Below are positions 1-10,072 of a DNA stretch of 64,000 nt, in pieces. The position numbers were made by a program, and so were the translations under genes. Source of the stretch: Lithobates sylvaticus (Eukaryota > Chordata > Amphibia > Anura > Ranidae). Positions within the stretch are counted from its first letter, which is position 1. The number at the start of each line of letters is the position of its first letter. The notes below the pieces were generated by a model. It searched no databases, had not been told where the DNA came from, and was given only the letters and a program-made list of their open reading frames with translations. The stretch is from the NCBI GenBank assembly GCA_028564925.1, contig CM053030.1:3891604-3955603 (forward strand), read 5' to 3'.

Positions 1-1553
1 TTATCCTAGCATGCAACCTGGCAGGCCGCAGGAAAAGAGGGGGGGACGAGAGCGGGCCCCCTCCCTCCTGAACCGTACCAGGCCACATGCCCTCAACATT
101 GGGAGGGTGCTTTGGGGTCCCCCCCAAAGCACCTTGTCCCCATGCTGATGAGGACAAGGGCCTCGTCCCCACAACCCTGGCCATTGGTTGTGTGGGTCTG
201 CGGGCGGAGGGCTTATCAGAATCTGGAAGCCCCCTTTAACAAGCGGACCCCCAGAAACCAGCATGAAATGGTAAGGGGGTACAAATGTACCCCTACCATT
301 TCACCAAAAAAGTGTCAAAAATTTTAAAAATGACAGGAGACGGTCTTTGACAATTCCTTTTATTAAAATCTTATTTCTTCTGGTCTTCCTTCTTCCTTTC
401 TTCATCCTTCGTTTTTTTCATCTTCTCCTTCAGGCATCTTCTTCCATCTTCTTCTTCCATCATCTTCTTCCTCCGATCCACTTCTTCTTGCTCTGGTCTT
501 CTCGTCCGGCATCTTCTTCCATGGCGTTGGTGTCTCTTCTGGGCCGCTCCGCGCAATGGGAGGCTCCCGCTGTGTGAGGCTTCGCTGCGTCTGACAGGTC
601 TTTTATAACGGAGGGTGGGGCCACCTGGTGACCCGCCCCCTCTGACGTCATGGGGAAAGCCATAGGGAATTCCCAATGATGTCCCCGTGCGTCAGAGGGG
701 GCGGGGTTACCAGGTGACCCCACCCTCTGTTATAAAAGACCTGTCAGACGCAGCGAAGCCTCACACAGCGGGAGCCTCCCATTGCGGAGCGGCCCAGAAG
801 AGACACCGACGCCGTGGAAGAAGATGCCGGACGAGAAGACCAGAGCAAGAAAATGCGGATCGGAGGAAGAAGATGATGAAGAAGAAGATGAAAGAAGATG
901 CCGGAAGGAGAAGATGAAGAAACCGAAGGATAAGGAAAGGAAGAAGGAAGACCAGAAGAAAGAAGATTTTAATAAAGAATTGTCAAAGACCGTCTCCTGT
1001 CATTTTTACCATTTTTGACACTTTTTTGGTGAAATGGTAGGGGTACTTTTGTACCCCCTTACCATTTCACACGGGGGGGCGGGATCTGGGGGTCCCCTTG
1101 TTAAAGGGGGCTTCCAGATTCCGATAAGCCCCCCGCCCGCAGACCCCCACAACCAATGGTCAGGGTTGTGGGGAAGAGGCCCTTGTCCTCATCAACATGG
1201 GGACAAGGTGCTTTCAGGGGGACCCCAAAGCACCCTCCCAATGTTGAGGGCATGTGGCCTGGTACGGTTCAGGAGGGAGGGGGGCCGCTCTCGTCCCCCC
1301 CTCTTTTCCTGCGGCCTGCCAGGTTGCGTGCTCGGATAAGGGTCTGGTATGGATTTTGAGGGGGACCCCACGCCATTTTTTTTTTTTTGGCCGGGGTTCC
1401 CCTTAATATGCATATCAGACCTGAAGGGCCTGGTAATTGAATTTGGGGGGACCCCCACGCTTTTTTTTATTTTTTTTTATCAATGATTTTTTTTTATCAA
1501 TGACTTTCAATGAATGACTGTTCTCTGTGTTACGGGAGCCGTCAATTCATTAG
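1..1553. repeat. Giant inverted repeat (palindrome), copy 1
   Basis: Two arms pair around a centre near 664. Bases 1-655 are the near-exact reverse complement of about 670-1345, and the right arm continues to 1553 where its partner lies outside the window. Each arm carries, reading outward, a TTATAAAAG box (plus strand near 731, minus strand near 605), a GAAGAAGATG-rich stretch and an AATAAA (plus strand near 970; its complement near 360). Both arms therefore look like short transcription units diverging from the centre. The spacer is only about 15 bases. Confidence 0.85.
823..1018 (+). other. Short Lys/Glu-rich open frame in palindrome arm
   Basis: An ATG about 90 bases past the TTATAAAAG box opens a 64-residue frame starting MPDEKTRAR and then very rich in E, K, D and R. 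The same start is present at 14911 in the second palindrome copy, where the frame is shorter and differs after the first dozen residues. The purine-rich GAAGAAGATG composition alone could produce such a frame, so coding is doubtful. An AATAAA follows inside the frame. No known family is recognised. Confidence 0.2.
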
Positions 1554-1829
1554 CCGCAAGAGATTTTAAATAGCTTTTTTCCTGCAAAAATGACACTTTG
1601 TGCAGGGACAGTTCTAAGCACGGGAAACATGCGCCCCTTCACAGGCATACTATAGACACCCCCCAGATGTGATACTGCAATGATGTACTAACAGCACTCA
1701 CACACTAATCCCCAGAATCACAAAAGATAATGTCAGCAGTCAGCGCACTGACACTGGAACACAATATACGAGGCCGCCGGCGCGGTGGCCTTTTATAATG
1801 TGGGGCGTGTACTAAACCCCCTGAGCTAT

Positions 1830-2003
1830 AATTGGCCACAGGCATCCTGCCTGTGGCCAATTATTGCTCTCCTCGCCGCTGGCTCTATGATTGGCCAAGC
1901 ATGCGGGTCACAGTGCATGCTTGGCCAATCATCAGCCAGCAATGCACTGCGACTGGCACAGTGCATTGCGGGCCGCTCGCATCACACAAATTTGATGCGA
2001 GCG
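1830..2003. repeat. Cluster of four perfect or near-perfect hairpins, copy 1
   Basis: Four successive short palindromes lie in the subterminal region of the hAT-like element: 1830-1862 (stem AATTGGCCACAGGCA), 1887-1932 (stem ATGATTGGCCAAGCATGC), 1939-1969 (stem GCAATGCACTG) and 1974-2003 (stem CGCTCGCATCA). The same four occur in reverse order at 13255-13429 in copy 2, with stem pairing kept. Confidence 0.85.
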
Positions 2004-2091
2004 CCCCAAATAGTTCTGGGCTCGCCGAGCGGGTGAACGCCCGATGTTCGATTTAAAAATGGGTTCGAATCGAACACCGGGCCAATCCCTA

Positions 2092-2710
2092 GTGTTGTAG
2101 CAACACCACCACCACCACCAAAGGCCCAATTTTTCTGCCCCTCTTCAACAGGGGCATGCAATTACAATTCTTGATCTAATAATTCACAGCAGGGCCCATT
2201 CTTGCGCTGACCAAGAGTAAAGCCCCATACACACGCGCGGATTATCCGAGGACCAGGTCCGTCGGATCATGTCCGTCGTACTGTGAGGGCTTACAGTGTT
2301 GTAGCACCACCACCACGGGACTACGTAGAGGCTAGTAGCCAATAGCTTTGGTCTTGTAATGTGATCTGAGCATGCGTAGCACTTTGTCCGTCGGAATTCG
2401 CTCACACGATCGGATTTGGTGTGATCGGACCTTGTTGTCAAAAAATTACAATTCCTGATATAATTGATTCACACACGGTCGGATTTTTCGACAACATTGT
2501 CCGATAGGACAGAATCCATGCGAAAATCCGACCAAGAGTAACTGTGAGGGCTTACAGTGTTGTGGCACCAGCACCACCACCAAAGGCCCAATTTTTCTAC
2601 CACTGTTCAACAATGGCATGTAATTACAATTCCTGATATAATTGATTCACAGCAGGGCGTTCCAGTGCCCACCAAGAGTAGATGTGAGGGCTTACAGTCA
2701 AACATCTAAG
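2092..2710. repeat. Patchwork of two interleaved repeats
   Basis: A CACCAC-bearing repeat (2098-2215, again about 2525-2700, with a fragment near 2290-2315) alternates with pieces of the MITE seen whole at 40295-40717. The MITE pieces are 2219-2279, 2317-2446 (inverted) and about 2470-2530. No open frame is supported. Confidence 0.6.
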
Positions 2711-3180
2711 GGGCAAATTTCTGCAGAGTAATACGGCAGGCCCCTACTTTCAAACATCCAAACGACTCCTACTTGCAAACGGAAGGAGAAAACAGGAAGT
2801 GAGAGGAAATCTACCCCTAGGAAGGGAAATTCTCTCCTGTAAGATTAATATGGGAAAAAGGTATCTCCTCTCTACTGATGCTTTATCACCAATCCTTGTT
2901 TCAATAAAAACCCCACTTTTCCAAAAACATTTGTCATTGGGATGGAAAGTGAGGTGAAATGTTCTGAACAGGTACACAGACAGCAAAACAAATGTTACAG
3001 GGGTGATAACCCCTCCCTATGTTCTCCAAAAAGCTTAAAAATAGATTTTTTGGGCTGGAGCTACATTTAAAAATTTACCTGTTACAAATTACAAACAGAT
3101 TCTACTTAAGAACAAACCTACAGTCCCTGTCTTGTTTGCACCACCTGTATACTGCTGTTCATAGTATATAGGGTTGTAGG
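2711..3180. other. Unclassified interspersed-repeat-like sequence, no gene
   Basis: AT-rich sequence with short direct repeats and no supported open frame. The stretch near 3085-3165 has the look of dispersed anuran repeat DNA, but I cannot assign a family. Confidence 0.3.
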
Positions 3181-3708
3181 TATAGGGTTTTATTTTGGGT
3201 GCGGGGTTCCCCTTAAAATCCATAGAAGACCCAAAGGGGCCGGTAATGGGCTGGGGTAGGGGGGGGGGATGGGGTAGCCATGACATTAAAGCCGCAAGCA
3301 GTTTTAAATGGCTTTTTTTCCTTTACAAATGTCATTTTGTGCAGGGACAGTTCTAAACACGGGAAACGCATGTCACTTCACAGGCATACTTTAGACACCC
3401 CCCAGGTACCATATTTAAAGGAATATTTCACTTTTTTTTTCACTTTATGCATCATTAAAATGACTGCTCCAGAAAAAACGGCTGTTTTTAAAACTTCTTT
3501 TTGCACTGATACATGTCCCCTGGGGCAGGACCCGGGTCCCCAAACCCTTTTTAGGACAATAACATGCATATTAGCCATTATAATTAGCACTTTAGATTTA
3601 GAACGTTTGCATCCATTGTATTTAATAGGGTTCTAACGTTCGCACAAACTTTCGGTCCGTTCGCAGGTTCTGGTGCGAACCGAACCGGGGGTGTTCGGCT
3701 CATCCCTA
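3180..3708 (+). mobile_element. hAT-like element, right-end fragment
   Basis: Bases 3291-3708 match the right end of the 13184-24240 element (23818-24240), including the terminus GTGTTCGGCTCATCCCTA ending at 3708. Bases 3180-3260 resemble the outer palindrome arm near 15490-15540. The left end and most of the interior are missing, so this is a deleted copy. The candidate 3-prime target copy is AATGACAT (3709-3716); no partner was found. Confidence 0.7.
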
Positions 3709-3717
3709 AATGACATA

Positions 3718-4341
3718 CAGCGAAAGGTCTGGAAACACTATGTTTATCAAATCCCTTCAGAATATTCTGTAGCGGTGTGTCAGACTGAGACGCTGCACCA
3801 CCGATCGCCACTCTGCGCTCCCCCACTGGCGCGCACCGGCAGTTATCCTGAAAGACGTCATATTGGGGACTCAATTCTTAGAAGGACAGAGAGGGCAATC
3901 TGTAACAAACACCTGAAGTGCCGAACTGTATGTTGTCTACCGGGCGCTCGGGTTTGGCACATCACGGATCTGGTGGACAGATTACTGGGAGGGGCTGGGG
4001 AAGACCCAGTGGTGATGGTGCACGTTGGCACCAATGACAAAGTCAGAGGCAGATGGAGTGTCCTAAAGAACGATTTTAGGGACTTGGGAGATAAATTGAG
4101 GAAAAGGACCTCCAAGGTAGTATTCTCAGGAATACTACCGCTACATCGAGCCACACCAGAAAGGCAGAGGGAGATTAGGGAAGTAAACAAGTGGCTGAAG
4201 TGCTGGTGTAGTAAGGAGGGGTTTGGGTTCCTGGAGGACCGGGACGACTTCTCAGTCGATAACCGGTACTATAGAAGGGACGGACTGCACCTAAATGAGG
4301 AGGGTGCAGATCAGCTGGGAATAAGGATGGCCAAAAAGTAA
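3718..4341 (+). CDS. CR1 LINE ORF1 fragment, SGNH/GDSL esterase-like domain
   Basis: An open frame of about 207 residues, with no real start because the element is 5-prime truncated. It contains the SGNH hydrolase blocks in order: IGDSILRR with Ser52, HVGTND at 102-107, and RDGLHLNEEG with Asp188 and His191, which would complete a Ser-Asp-His triad. CR1-like LINEs are known to carry an esterase domain in ORF1. The LINE ORF2 begins about 215 bases downstream, so this is the element's ORF1 rather than a host hydrolase. All visible catalytic blocks look intact even though the 5-prime part (usually a PHD-like region) is absent. Confidence 0.8.
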   Translation, partial: QRKVWKHYVYQIPSEYSVAVCQTETLHHRSPLCAPPLARTGSYPERRHIGDSILRRTERAICNKHLKCRTVCCLPGARVWHITDLVDRLLGGAGEDPVVMVHVGTNDKVRGRWSVLKNDFRDLGDKLRKRTSKVVFSGILPLHRATPERQREIREVNKWLKCWCSKEGFGFLEDRDDFSVDNRYYRRDGLHLNEEGADQLGIRMAKK

Positions 4342-4555
4342 TAGGGGTTTTTAAACTAGGCGATGGGGGGGAGGGTCCAGAGATAGAAATAGTCAGTGTG
4401 GAACATATTCCAGAGGGTAATATTAGGGGCATTAGTGGTAGGGTAACCAAAGCACATAAACCCAAGGTAAGTATAGTAGCAAGTCCAAGTTGCAATCTCG
4501 GAACACCCAAGAGGATAGTATGTGACCGGTCAAAATATAGTAATGAGTAAAGCGT

Positions 4556-6799
4556 TTGTTCACCAAAGCCAGAAGTCTGCCAAGCAAAATAGGTGAGTTG
4601 GAAGCTCTGGTGCATCAGGAGAGCTATGATGTAATCGGTATTGCTGAAACTTGGCTTCATTCCTCACATGACTGGGCTATAAATATTCCTGGCTTTGCAA
4701 TCTTTCGGAAAGACAGAGTTAAAAGGAAAGGTGACGGGGTCTGTTTGTATGTAAAAAGTGATCTCAAAGCGAGTGTGAAAGAGGACCTGGTGGATGGAGA
4801 GTGTGATGAGTCTGAAGCATTATGGGTGGAACTGCATACAGATGTGCGTAGTTCAAAATTAATCGTTGGAGTTTGTTATAGACCACCCAATGTTAATGAG
4901 GAGGTGGAGACTCAGCTCCCTGCACAGATGGAAAGGGCTGCAAGGGCTGGGAGGGTGATAATAATGGGGGATTTTAACTACTTAGAAATTGACTGGAGTA
5001 ATGGCACTGCTGGGACAGTTGAAGGGCAAAAATGTATAAACATATTACAGGACAATTTTATGGTCCAGTTTATTGAGGCCCCAACTAGGAATGATGCTCT
5101 GCTGGATCTGGTAATCTCAAACCATGCAGAGCGTATTACTAATGTTCAGATAAAGGAACACCTGGGTAGCAGTGACCATAACATGATTTCATTTGATGTT
5201 AGCTGTAAGCAAAAATCACATACGGGAAAGATAAAAACACTTAATTTCAAGAGAGCAAATTTTCCAAGGATGAGGACTAAGTTTAAAAGGCTAAAAATAA
5301 AACCTATGTGGCTCAAAGCCAAAGCTAAAAAAGCTATAAACTATAAGAAAAGAGCTTTGAAAAAATATAAAAATGAAGCATCACTAGTGTCATTTAAAAG
5401 TTACAAAGAATATAACAGAATATGTAAAAAGGAAATCAAGGATGAAAAAATTCAAAACGAAAAACAGATTGCAAAAGATAGTAGGACAAACCCCCAAAAA
5501 TTCTTCAAATATATTAATAGTAAAAAGGTCAGGTCTGAGCATGTAGGCCCTTTACAAAATAATCTAGAGTGGGTGACTGGGGACAAAGAGAATTTATTAA
5601 ATACTTTCTTCAGCTCTGTGTATACAAAGGAGCATGGGGGAGCTCATGTCCATAATGGGGGTGGTAGTAACACAACCCTGAATGATCCACAATGGCTCAA
5701 AAGTGATATGGTCCAGAAATATTTAGACAGAATAAAGGTGGATAAAGCACCTGGACCTGATGGCATCCACCCACGGATCATAAAAGAATTGAGCTCTGTA
5801 ATTTCAAAGACATTGTATCTAATTTTTAGGGACTCATTAATCACAGGAATAGTACCACTGGATTGGCGCCGGGCCAATGTGGTGCCTATATTTAAAAAGG
5901 GAACAAAGTCTTTACCAAGTAACTATAGACCTGTTAGTTTAACTTCTATAGTCGGGAAGATACTGGAGAGATTAATAAAAGACCACATAGACGAGTTCTT
6001 GCTGGAAAAAAATATTTTAAGCAACAGACAGCATGGGTTCATGAAAGACAGAAGTTGTCAGACAAACCTGATTTCTTTTTAGGAGGAGCTAAGTAAAACC
6101 TTGGACAGAGGGGTGTCTGTGGATGTGGTATACTTGGACAGAGGGGTGGCTGTGGACGTGGTATACTTGGACAGAGGGGTGGCGGTGGACGTGGTATACT
6201 TGGACAGAGGGGTGGTGGTGGACGTGGTATACTTGGACAGAGGGGTGGCGGTGGACGTGGTATACTTGGACAGAGGGGTGGCGGTGGACGTGGTATACTT
6301 GGACAGAGGGGTGGCGGTGGACGTGGTATACTTGGACAGAGGGGTGGACGTGGACGTGGTATACTTGGATTTTGCAAAAGCGTTCGATACAGTTCCCCAC
6401 ACATTGCTCATGTGTAAGGTAAGGTCTACAGGTTTGGAAATATCGATTTGTAAAAGGATAGAAAAATGGCTAAAGAACAGAATTCAGAGAGCCGTGGTTA
6501 ATGATTCTTACTCTGAGTGGTCTAAGGTTATCAGTGGTGTACCCCAAGGTTCAGTGCTGGGACACTTACTTTTTAATATCTTTATAAATGATATTGGGTC
6601 TGGGATCAAAAGTAACATTTCTGTCTTTGCAGATGACACCGAGCTATGCAGTGGAATAACGTCCTTACAGGATGTCTCCAATGTACAAGCCGACATCAAT
6701 GCTCTGTCTAATTGGGCGACTATGTGGCAGATGAGGTTTAATGTTGATAAAAGTAAAGTTCTGCACTTGGGGGCCAAGAATATGCATCATACATGCTAG
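4556..6799 (+). CDS. CR1 LINE ORF2, endonuclease and reverse transcriptase (interrupted)
   Basis: APE-type endonuclease blocks are visible: DVIGIAETWL, GVCYRPPN, IIMGDFN, LLDLVISN, GSSDHN. Reverse transcriptase blocks follow: KAPGPDGIHP, NYRPVSLTS, then after one in-frame TAG (6080-6082) the motif A segment VYLDFAKAFDTVPH, GVPQGSVLG, and motif C VFADDTELCSG near 6630. The frame starts on a TTG and no ATG is needed, because the real start lies upstream or is lost. Bases 6101-6364 are an in-frame 11-residue repeat placed directly before motif A. The frame ends with a TAG at 6797-6799, just before the 27-bp array. Both catalytic aspartate regions survive, but the stops and arrays make the copy non-functional. 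Confidence 0.85.
6101..6364 (+). repeat. 33-bp in-frame minisatellite inside LINE reverse transcriptase
   Basis: Exactly eight units of 33 bp (264 bp) begin with TTGGACAGAGGGGTG. Each encodes an 11-residue unit of the form DRGVAVDVVYL, with the middle residue varying (S, A, V, D). The LINE sequence resumes with TTGGA followed by TTTTGC at 6365. The unit therefore lies between two TTGGA words 33 bases apart, and the reading frame is preserved. Confidence 0.95.
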
Positions 6800-6810
6800 G
6801 GGGAGTACAA

Positions 6811-9250
6811 CTGGGGGATCCATAGTGGAGAAGGATCTGGGGGGATCCATAGTGGAGAAGGATCTGGGGGGATCCGTAGTGGAGAAGGATCTGGGGGGAT
6901 CCGGAGTGGAGAAGGATCTGGGGGGATCCGTAGTGGGGAAGGATCTGGGGGATCCGTAGTGGAGAAGGATCTGGGGGGATCCGTAGTGGAGAAGGATCTG
7001 GGGGGATCCGTAGTGGAGAAGGATCTGGGGGGATCCGTAGTGGAGAAGGATCTGGGGGATCCGTAGTGGAGAAGGATCTGGGGGGATCGGTAGTGGAGAA
7101 GGATCTGGGGTGATCCGTAGTAAAGAAGGATCTGGGGGGATCCGTAGTAAAGAAGGATCTGGGGGGATCCATAGTGGAGAAGGATCTCGGGGGATCCGTA
7201 GTGGAGAAGGATCTGGGGGGATCCGTAGTGGAGAAGGATCTGGGGGGATCCGTAGTGGAGAAGGATCTGGGGGGATCCGTAGTGGAGAAGGATCTGGGGG
7301 ATCCGTAGTGGAGAAGGATCTGGGGGGATCCGTAGTGGAGAAGGATCTGGGGGGATCCGTAGTGGAGAAGGATCTGGGGGGATCCTTAGTGGAGAAGGAT
7401 CTGGGGGGATCCTTAGTGGAGAAGGATCTGGGGGGATCCGTAGTGGGGAAGGATCTGGGGGATCCGTAGTGGAGAAGGATCTGGGGGGATCCGTAGTGGA
7501 TAAGGATCTGGGGGGGATCCGTAGTGGAGAAGGATCTGGGGGGATCCGTAGTGGAGAAGGATCTGGGGGGATCCGAAGTGGAGAAGGATCTGGGGGGATC
7601 CATAGTGGAGAAGGATCTGGGGGGGATCCGTAGTGGAGAAGGATCTGGGGGGGATCCGTAGTGGAGAAGGATCTGGGGGGATCCGTAGTGGAGAAGGATC
7701 TGGGGGGATCCGTAGTGGAGAAGGATCTGGGGGGATCCGTAGTGGGGAAGGATCTGGGGGAATCCGTAGTGGAGAAGGATCTGGGGGGATCCGTAGTGGA
7801 GAAGGATCTGGGGGGATCCGTAGTGGAGAAGGATCTGGGGGGATCCGTAGTGGAGAAGGATCTGGGGGATCCGTAGTGGAGAAGGATCTGGGGGGATCCG
7901 TAGTGGAGAAGGATCTGGGGTGATCCGTAGTAAAGAAGGATCTGGGGGGATCCGTAGTGGAGAAGGATCTGGGGTGATCCGTAGTAAAGAAGGATCTGGG
8001 GGGATCCGTAGTAAAGAAGGATCTGGGGGGATCCATAGTGGAGAAGGATCTCGGGGGATCCGTAGTGGAGAAGAATCTGGGGGGATCCATAGTGGAGAAG
8101 GATCTGGGGGGATCCGTAGTGGAGAAGGATCTGGGGGGATCCGTAGTGGAGAAGGATCTGGGGGGATCCATAGTGGAGAAGGATCTGGGGGATCCGTAGT
8201 GGAGAAGGATCTGGGGGGATCCGTAGTGGAGAAGGATCTGGGGGGATCCATAGTGGAGAAGGATCTGGGGGGATCCTTAGTGGAGAAGGATCTGGATCTG
8301 GGGGGATCCTTAGTGGAGAAGGATCTGGGGGGATCCTTAGTGGAGAAGGATCTGGGGGGATCCGTAGTGGGGAAGGATCTGGGGGATCCGTAGTGGAGAA
8401 GGATCTGGGGGGATCCGTAGTGGATAAGGATCTGGGGGGATCTGTAGTGGAGAAGGATCTCGGGGGGATCCGTAGTGGAGAAAGAATCTGGGGGGATCCG
8501 TAGTGGAGAAGGATCTGGGGGGATCCATAGTGGAGAAGGATCTGGGGGGGATCCGTAGTGGAGAAGGATCTGGGGGGATCCGTAGTGGAGAAGGATCTGG
8601 GGGGATCCGTAGTGGAGAAGGATCTGGGGGGATCCGTAGTGGAGAAGGATCTGGGGGGATCCGTAGTGGAGAAGGATCTGGGGGATCCATAGTGGAGAAG
8701 GATCTGGGGGGATCCATAGTGGAGAAGGATCTGGGGGGATCCATAGTGGAGAAGGATCTGGGGGGATCCATAGTGGAGAAGGATCTGGGGGGATCCATAG
8801 TGGAGAAGGATCTGGGGGGATCCGTAGTGGAGAAGGATCTGGGGGGATCCGTAGTGGAGAAGGATCTGGGGGATCCGTAGTGGAGAAGGATCTGGGGGGA
8901 TCCATAGTGGAGAAGGATCTGGGGGGATCCATAGTGGAGAAGGATCTGGGGGGATCCATAGTGGAGAAGGATCTGGGGGATCCATAGTGGAGAAGGATCT
9001 GGGGGGGGATCCATAGTGGAGAAGGATCTGGGGGGATCCATAGTGGAGAAGGATCTGGGGGATCCATAGTGGAGAAGGATCTGGGGGGATCCATAGTGGA
9101 GAAGGATCTGGGTGAATCCATAGTGGAGAAGGATCTGGGGGGATCCGTAGTGGAGAAGGATCTGGGGGGATCCATAGTGGAGAAGGATCTGGGGGGATCC
9201 ATAGTGGAGAAGGATCTGAGGGGATCCATGGTGGAGAAGGATATCGGGGT
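6811..9250 (+). repeat. 27-bp GGATCT-rich minisatellite derived from LINE ORF2
   Basis: About 90 units with the core GGATCTGGGGGGATCC followed by GTAGTGGAGAA (27 bp); variants of 26 and 28 bp differ in G-run length, and one 6-bp GGATCT duplication lies near 8290. The 27-bp unit encodes VEKDLGGSV-like peptides. The LINE continues with VEKD-like sequence at 9230 and then the C-terminal region. The unit is bracketed by CTGGGGG words. Long open frames on both strands here (up to about 850 residues) come from the stop-free unit. Confidence 0.95.
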
Positions 9251-9968
9251 TTTGGAAGATCATAAGCTCAATAATAACATGCAATGCCAAGCTGCGGTTT
9301 CCAAAGCAGCAAAGTCCTTTCTTGTATAAGAGAGGGATGGACTCCAGAGAGAGAGATATCATCTGTACAAATCATTAGTAAGACCTCATCTGGAATATGC
9401 AGTTCAGTTTTGGGCTCCAGTTCTCAAAAAGGATATCGGGGAACTGGAGAAAGTGCAGAGAAGGGCAACCAAACTGATAAGAGGCATGGAGGAGCTCAGC
9501 TATGAGGAAAGATTAGAGGAACTGAATGTATTCTCTCTTGATAAGAGGAGAATAAGGGGGGATATGATCAACATGTACAAATATATAAGGGGTCCATATA
9601 GTGAACTTGGTGTTGAGTTATTCACTTTACAGTCAACACAGAGGACAAGGGGGCGCTCTTTACATCTAAAGGAAAAGAGATTTCATCTCCAAATACGGAA
9701 AGGTTTCTTCACAGTAAGAGCTGTGAAAATGTGGAATAGACTCCCTGCAGAGGTGGTTCTGGCCAGCTCAGTAGAGCTCAGTAGAGAAAGGTCTGGATAC
9801 TTTCCTAAATGTACAGAATATAACTGGGTGACATTTATAGGTAAAGTTGATCCGGGGAAAATCCGATTGTCTCTCGGGGGATCAGGAAGGATTTTTTTCC
9901 CCTGCTTTAGCAAATTGGAACATGCGCTGCTGGTTTTTTGCATTCCTCTGGATCAACTGTGGGTATAG
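9250..9968 (+). CDS. CR1 LINE ORF2 C-terminal part
   Basis: After the 27-bp array the ORF2 C-terminal region resumes in two frames. 9251-9330 gives DHKLNNNMQCQAAVSKAAK; the frame from 9453 gives QRRATKLIRGMEELSYEERL, then RIRGDMINMYKYIRG and AVKMWNRLPAEVV. These are typical of CR1/L2-type ORF2 tails. At least one frame change separates the blocks (about 9330-9450). The last residues up to 9968 read into the 3-prime untranslated region. Confidence 0.7.
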
Positions 9969-10072
9969 AATGAGGTATATGGGATTGTATGATATTATTA
10001 TTTTTTATTTGTGGTTGAACTGGATGGACTTGTGTCTTTTTTCAACCTAACTAACTATGTAACTATATAACT

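Larger units (their letters stand above)
1..2091 (-). mobile_element. hAT-like non-autonomous element, copy 1 (left part outside window)
   Basis: The terminus at 2080-2091 reads GGCCAATCCCTA, the reverse complement of a TAGGGATTGGCC-type end, and is followed by GTGTTGTA as the likely 8-bp target duplication. The other end lies before base 1. Going inward from 2091 come a cluster of four hairpins, a TATA-like box near a GC palindrome (1770-1800), a unique stretch to about 1665, and then one arm of a giant palindrome. The same modules occur at 13184-24240 in the opposite orientation. No transposase is visible. The hAT assignment rests on the 8-bp target duplication of copy 2 and on the TIR; it is an inference. 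Confidence 0.7.
3717..10072 (+). mobile_element. CR1-type LINE with two internal minisatellite expansions
   Basis: The order is an ORF1 remnant with an esterase-like domain, ORF2 endonuclease, reverse transcriptase, C-terminal region and a 3-prime tail ending in short TAACTATG-like repeats near 10060. Without the two internal arrays it would be about 3.65 kb. The 5-prime end is truncated, abutting the hAT fragment at about 3717. The ORF2 reading frame continues in the same frame on both sides of the 33-bp array. The clade call comes from the esterase domain in ORF1, APE-type endonuclease and FADD reverse transcriptase; placement within the CR1/L2 group is inference. Confidence 0.85.

Noticed and set aside
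3718-4341. Host GDSL esterase gene
   Set aside because: It is followed by the CR1 endonuclease/reverse transcriptase frame, and an esterase domain is typical of CR1 ORF1.
6665-9229. Open frame of 854 codons on the minus strand
   Set aside because: It is antisense to the LINE minisatellite and made of the 27-bp unit.
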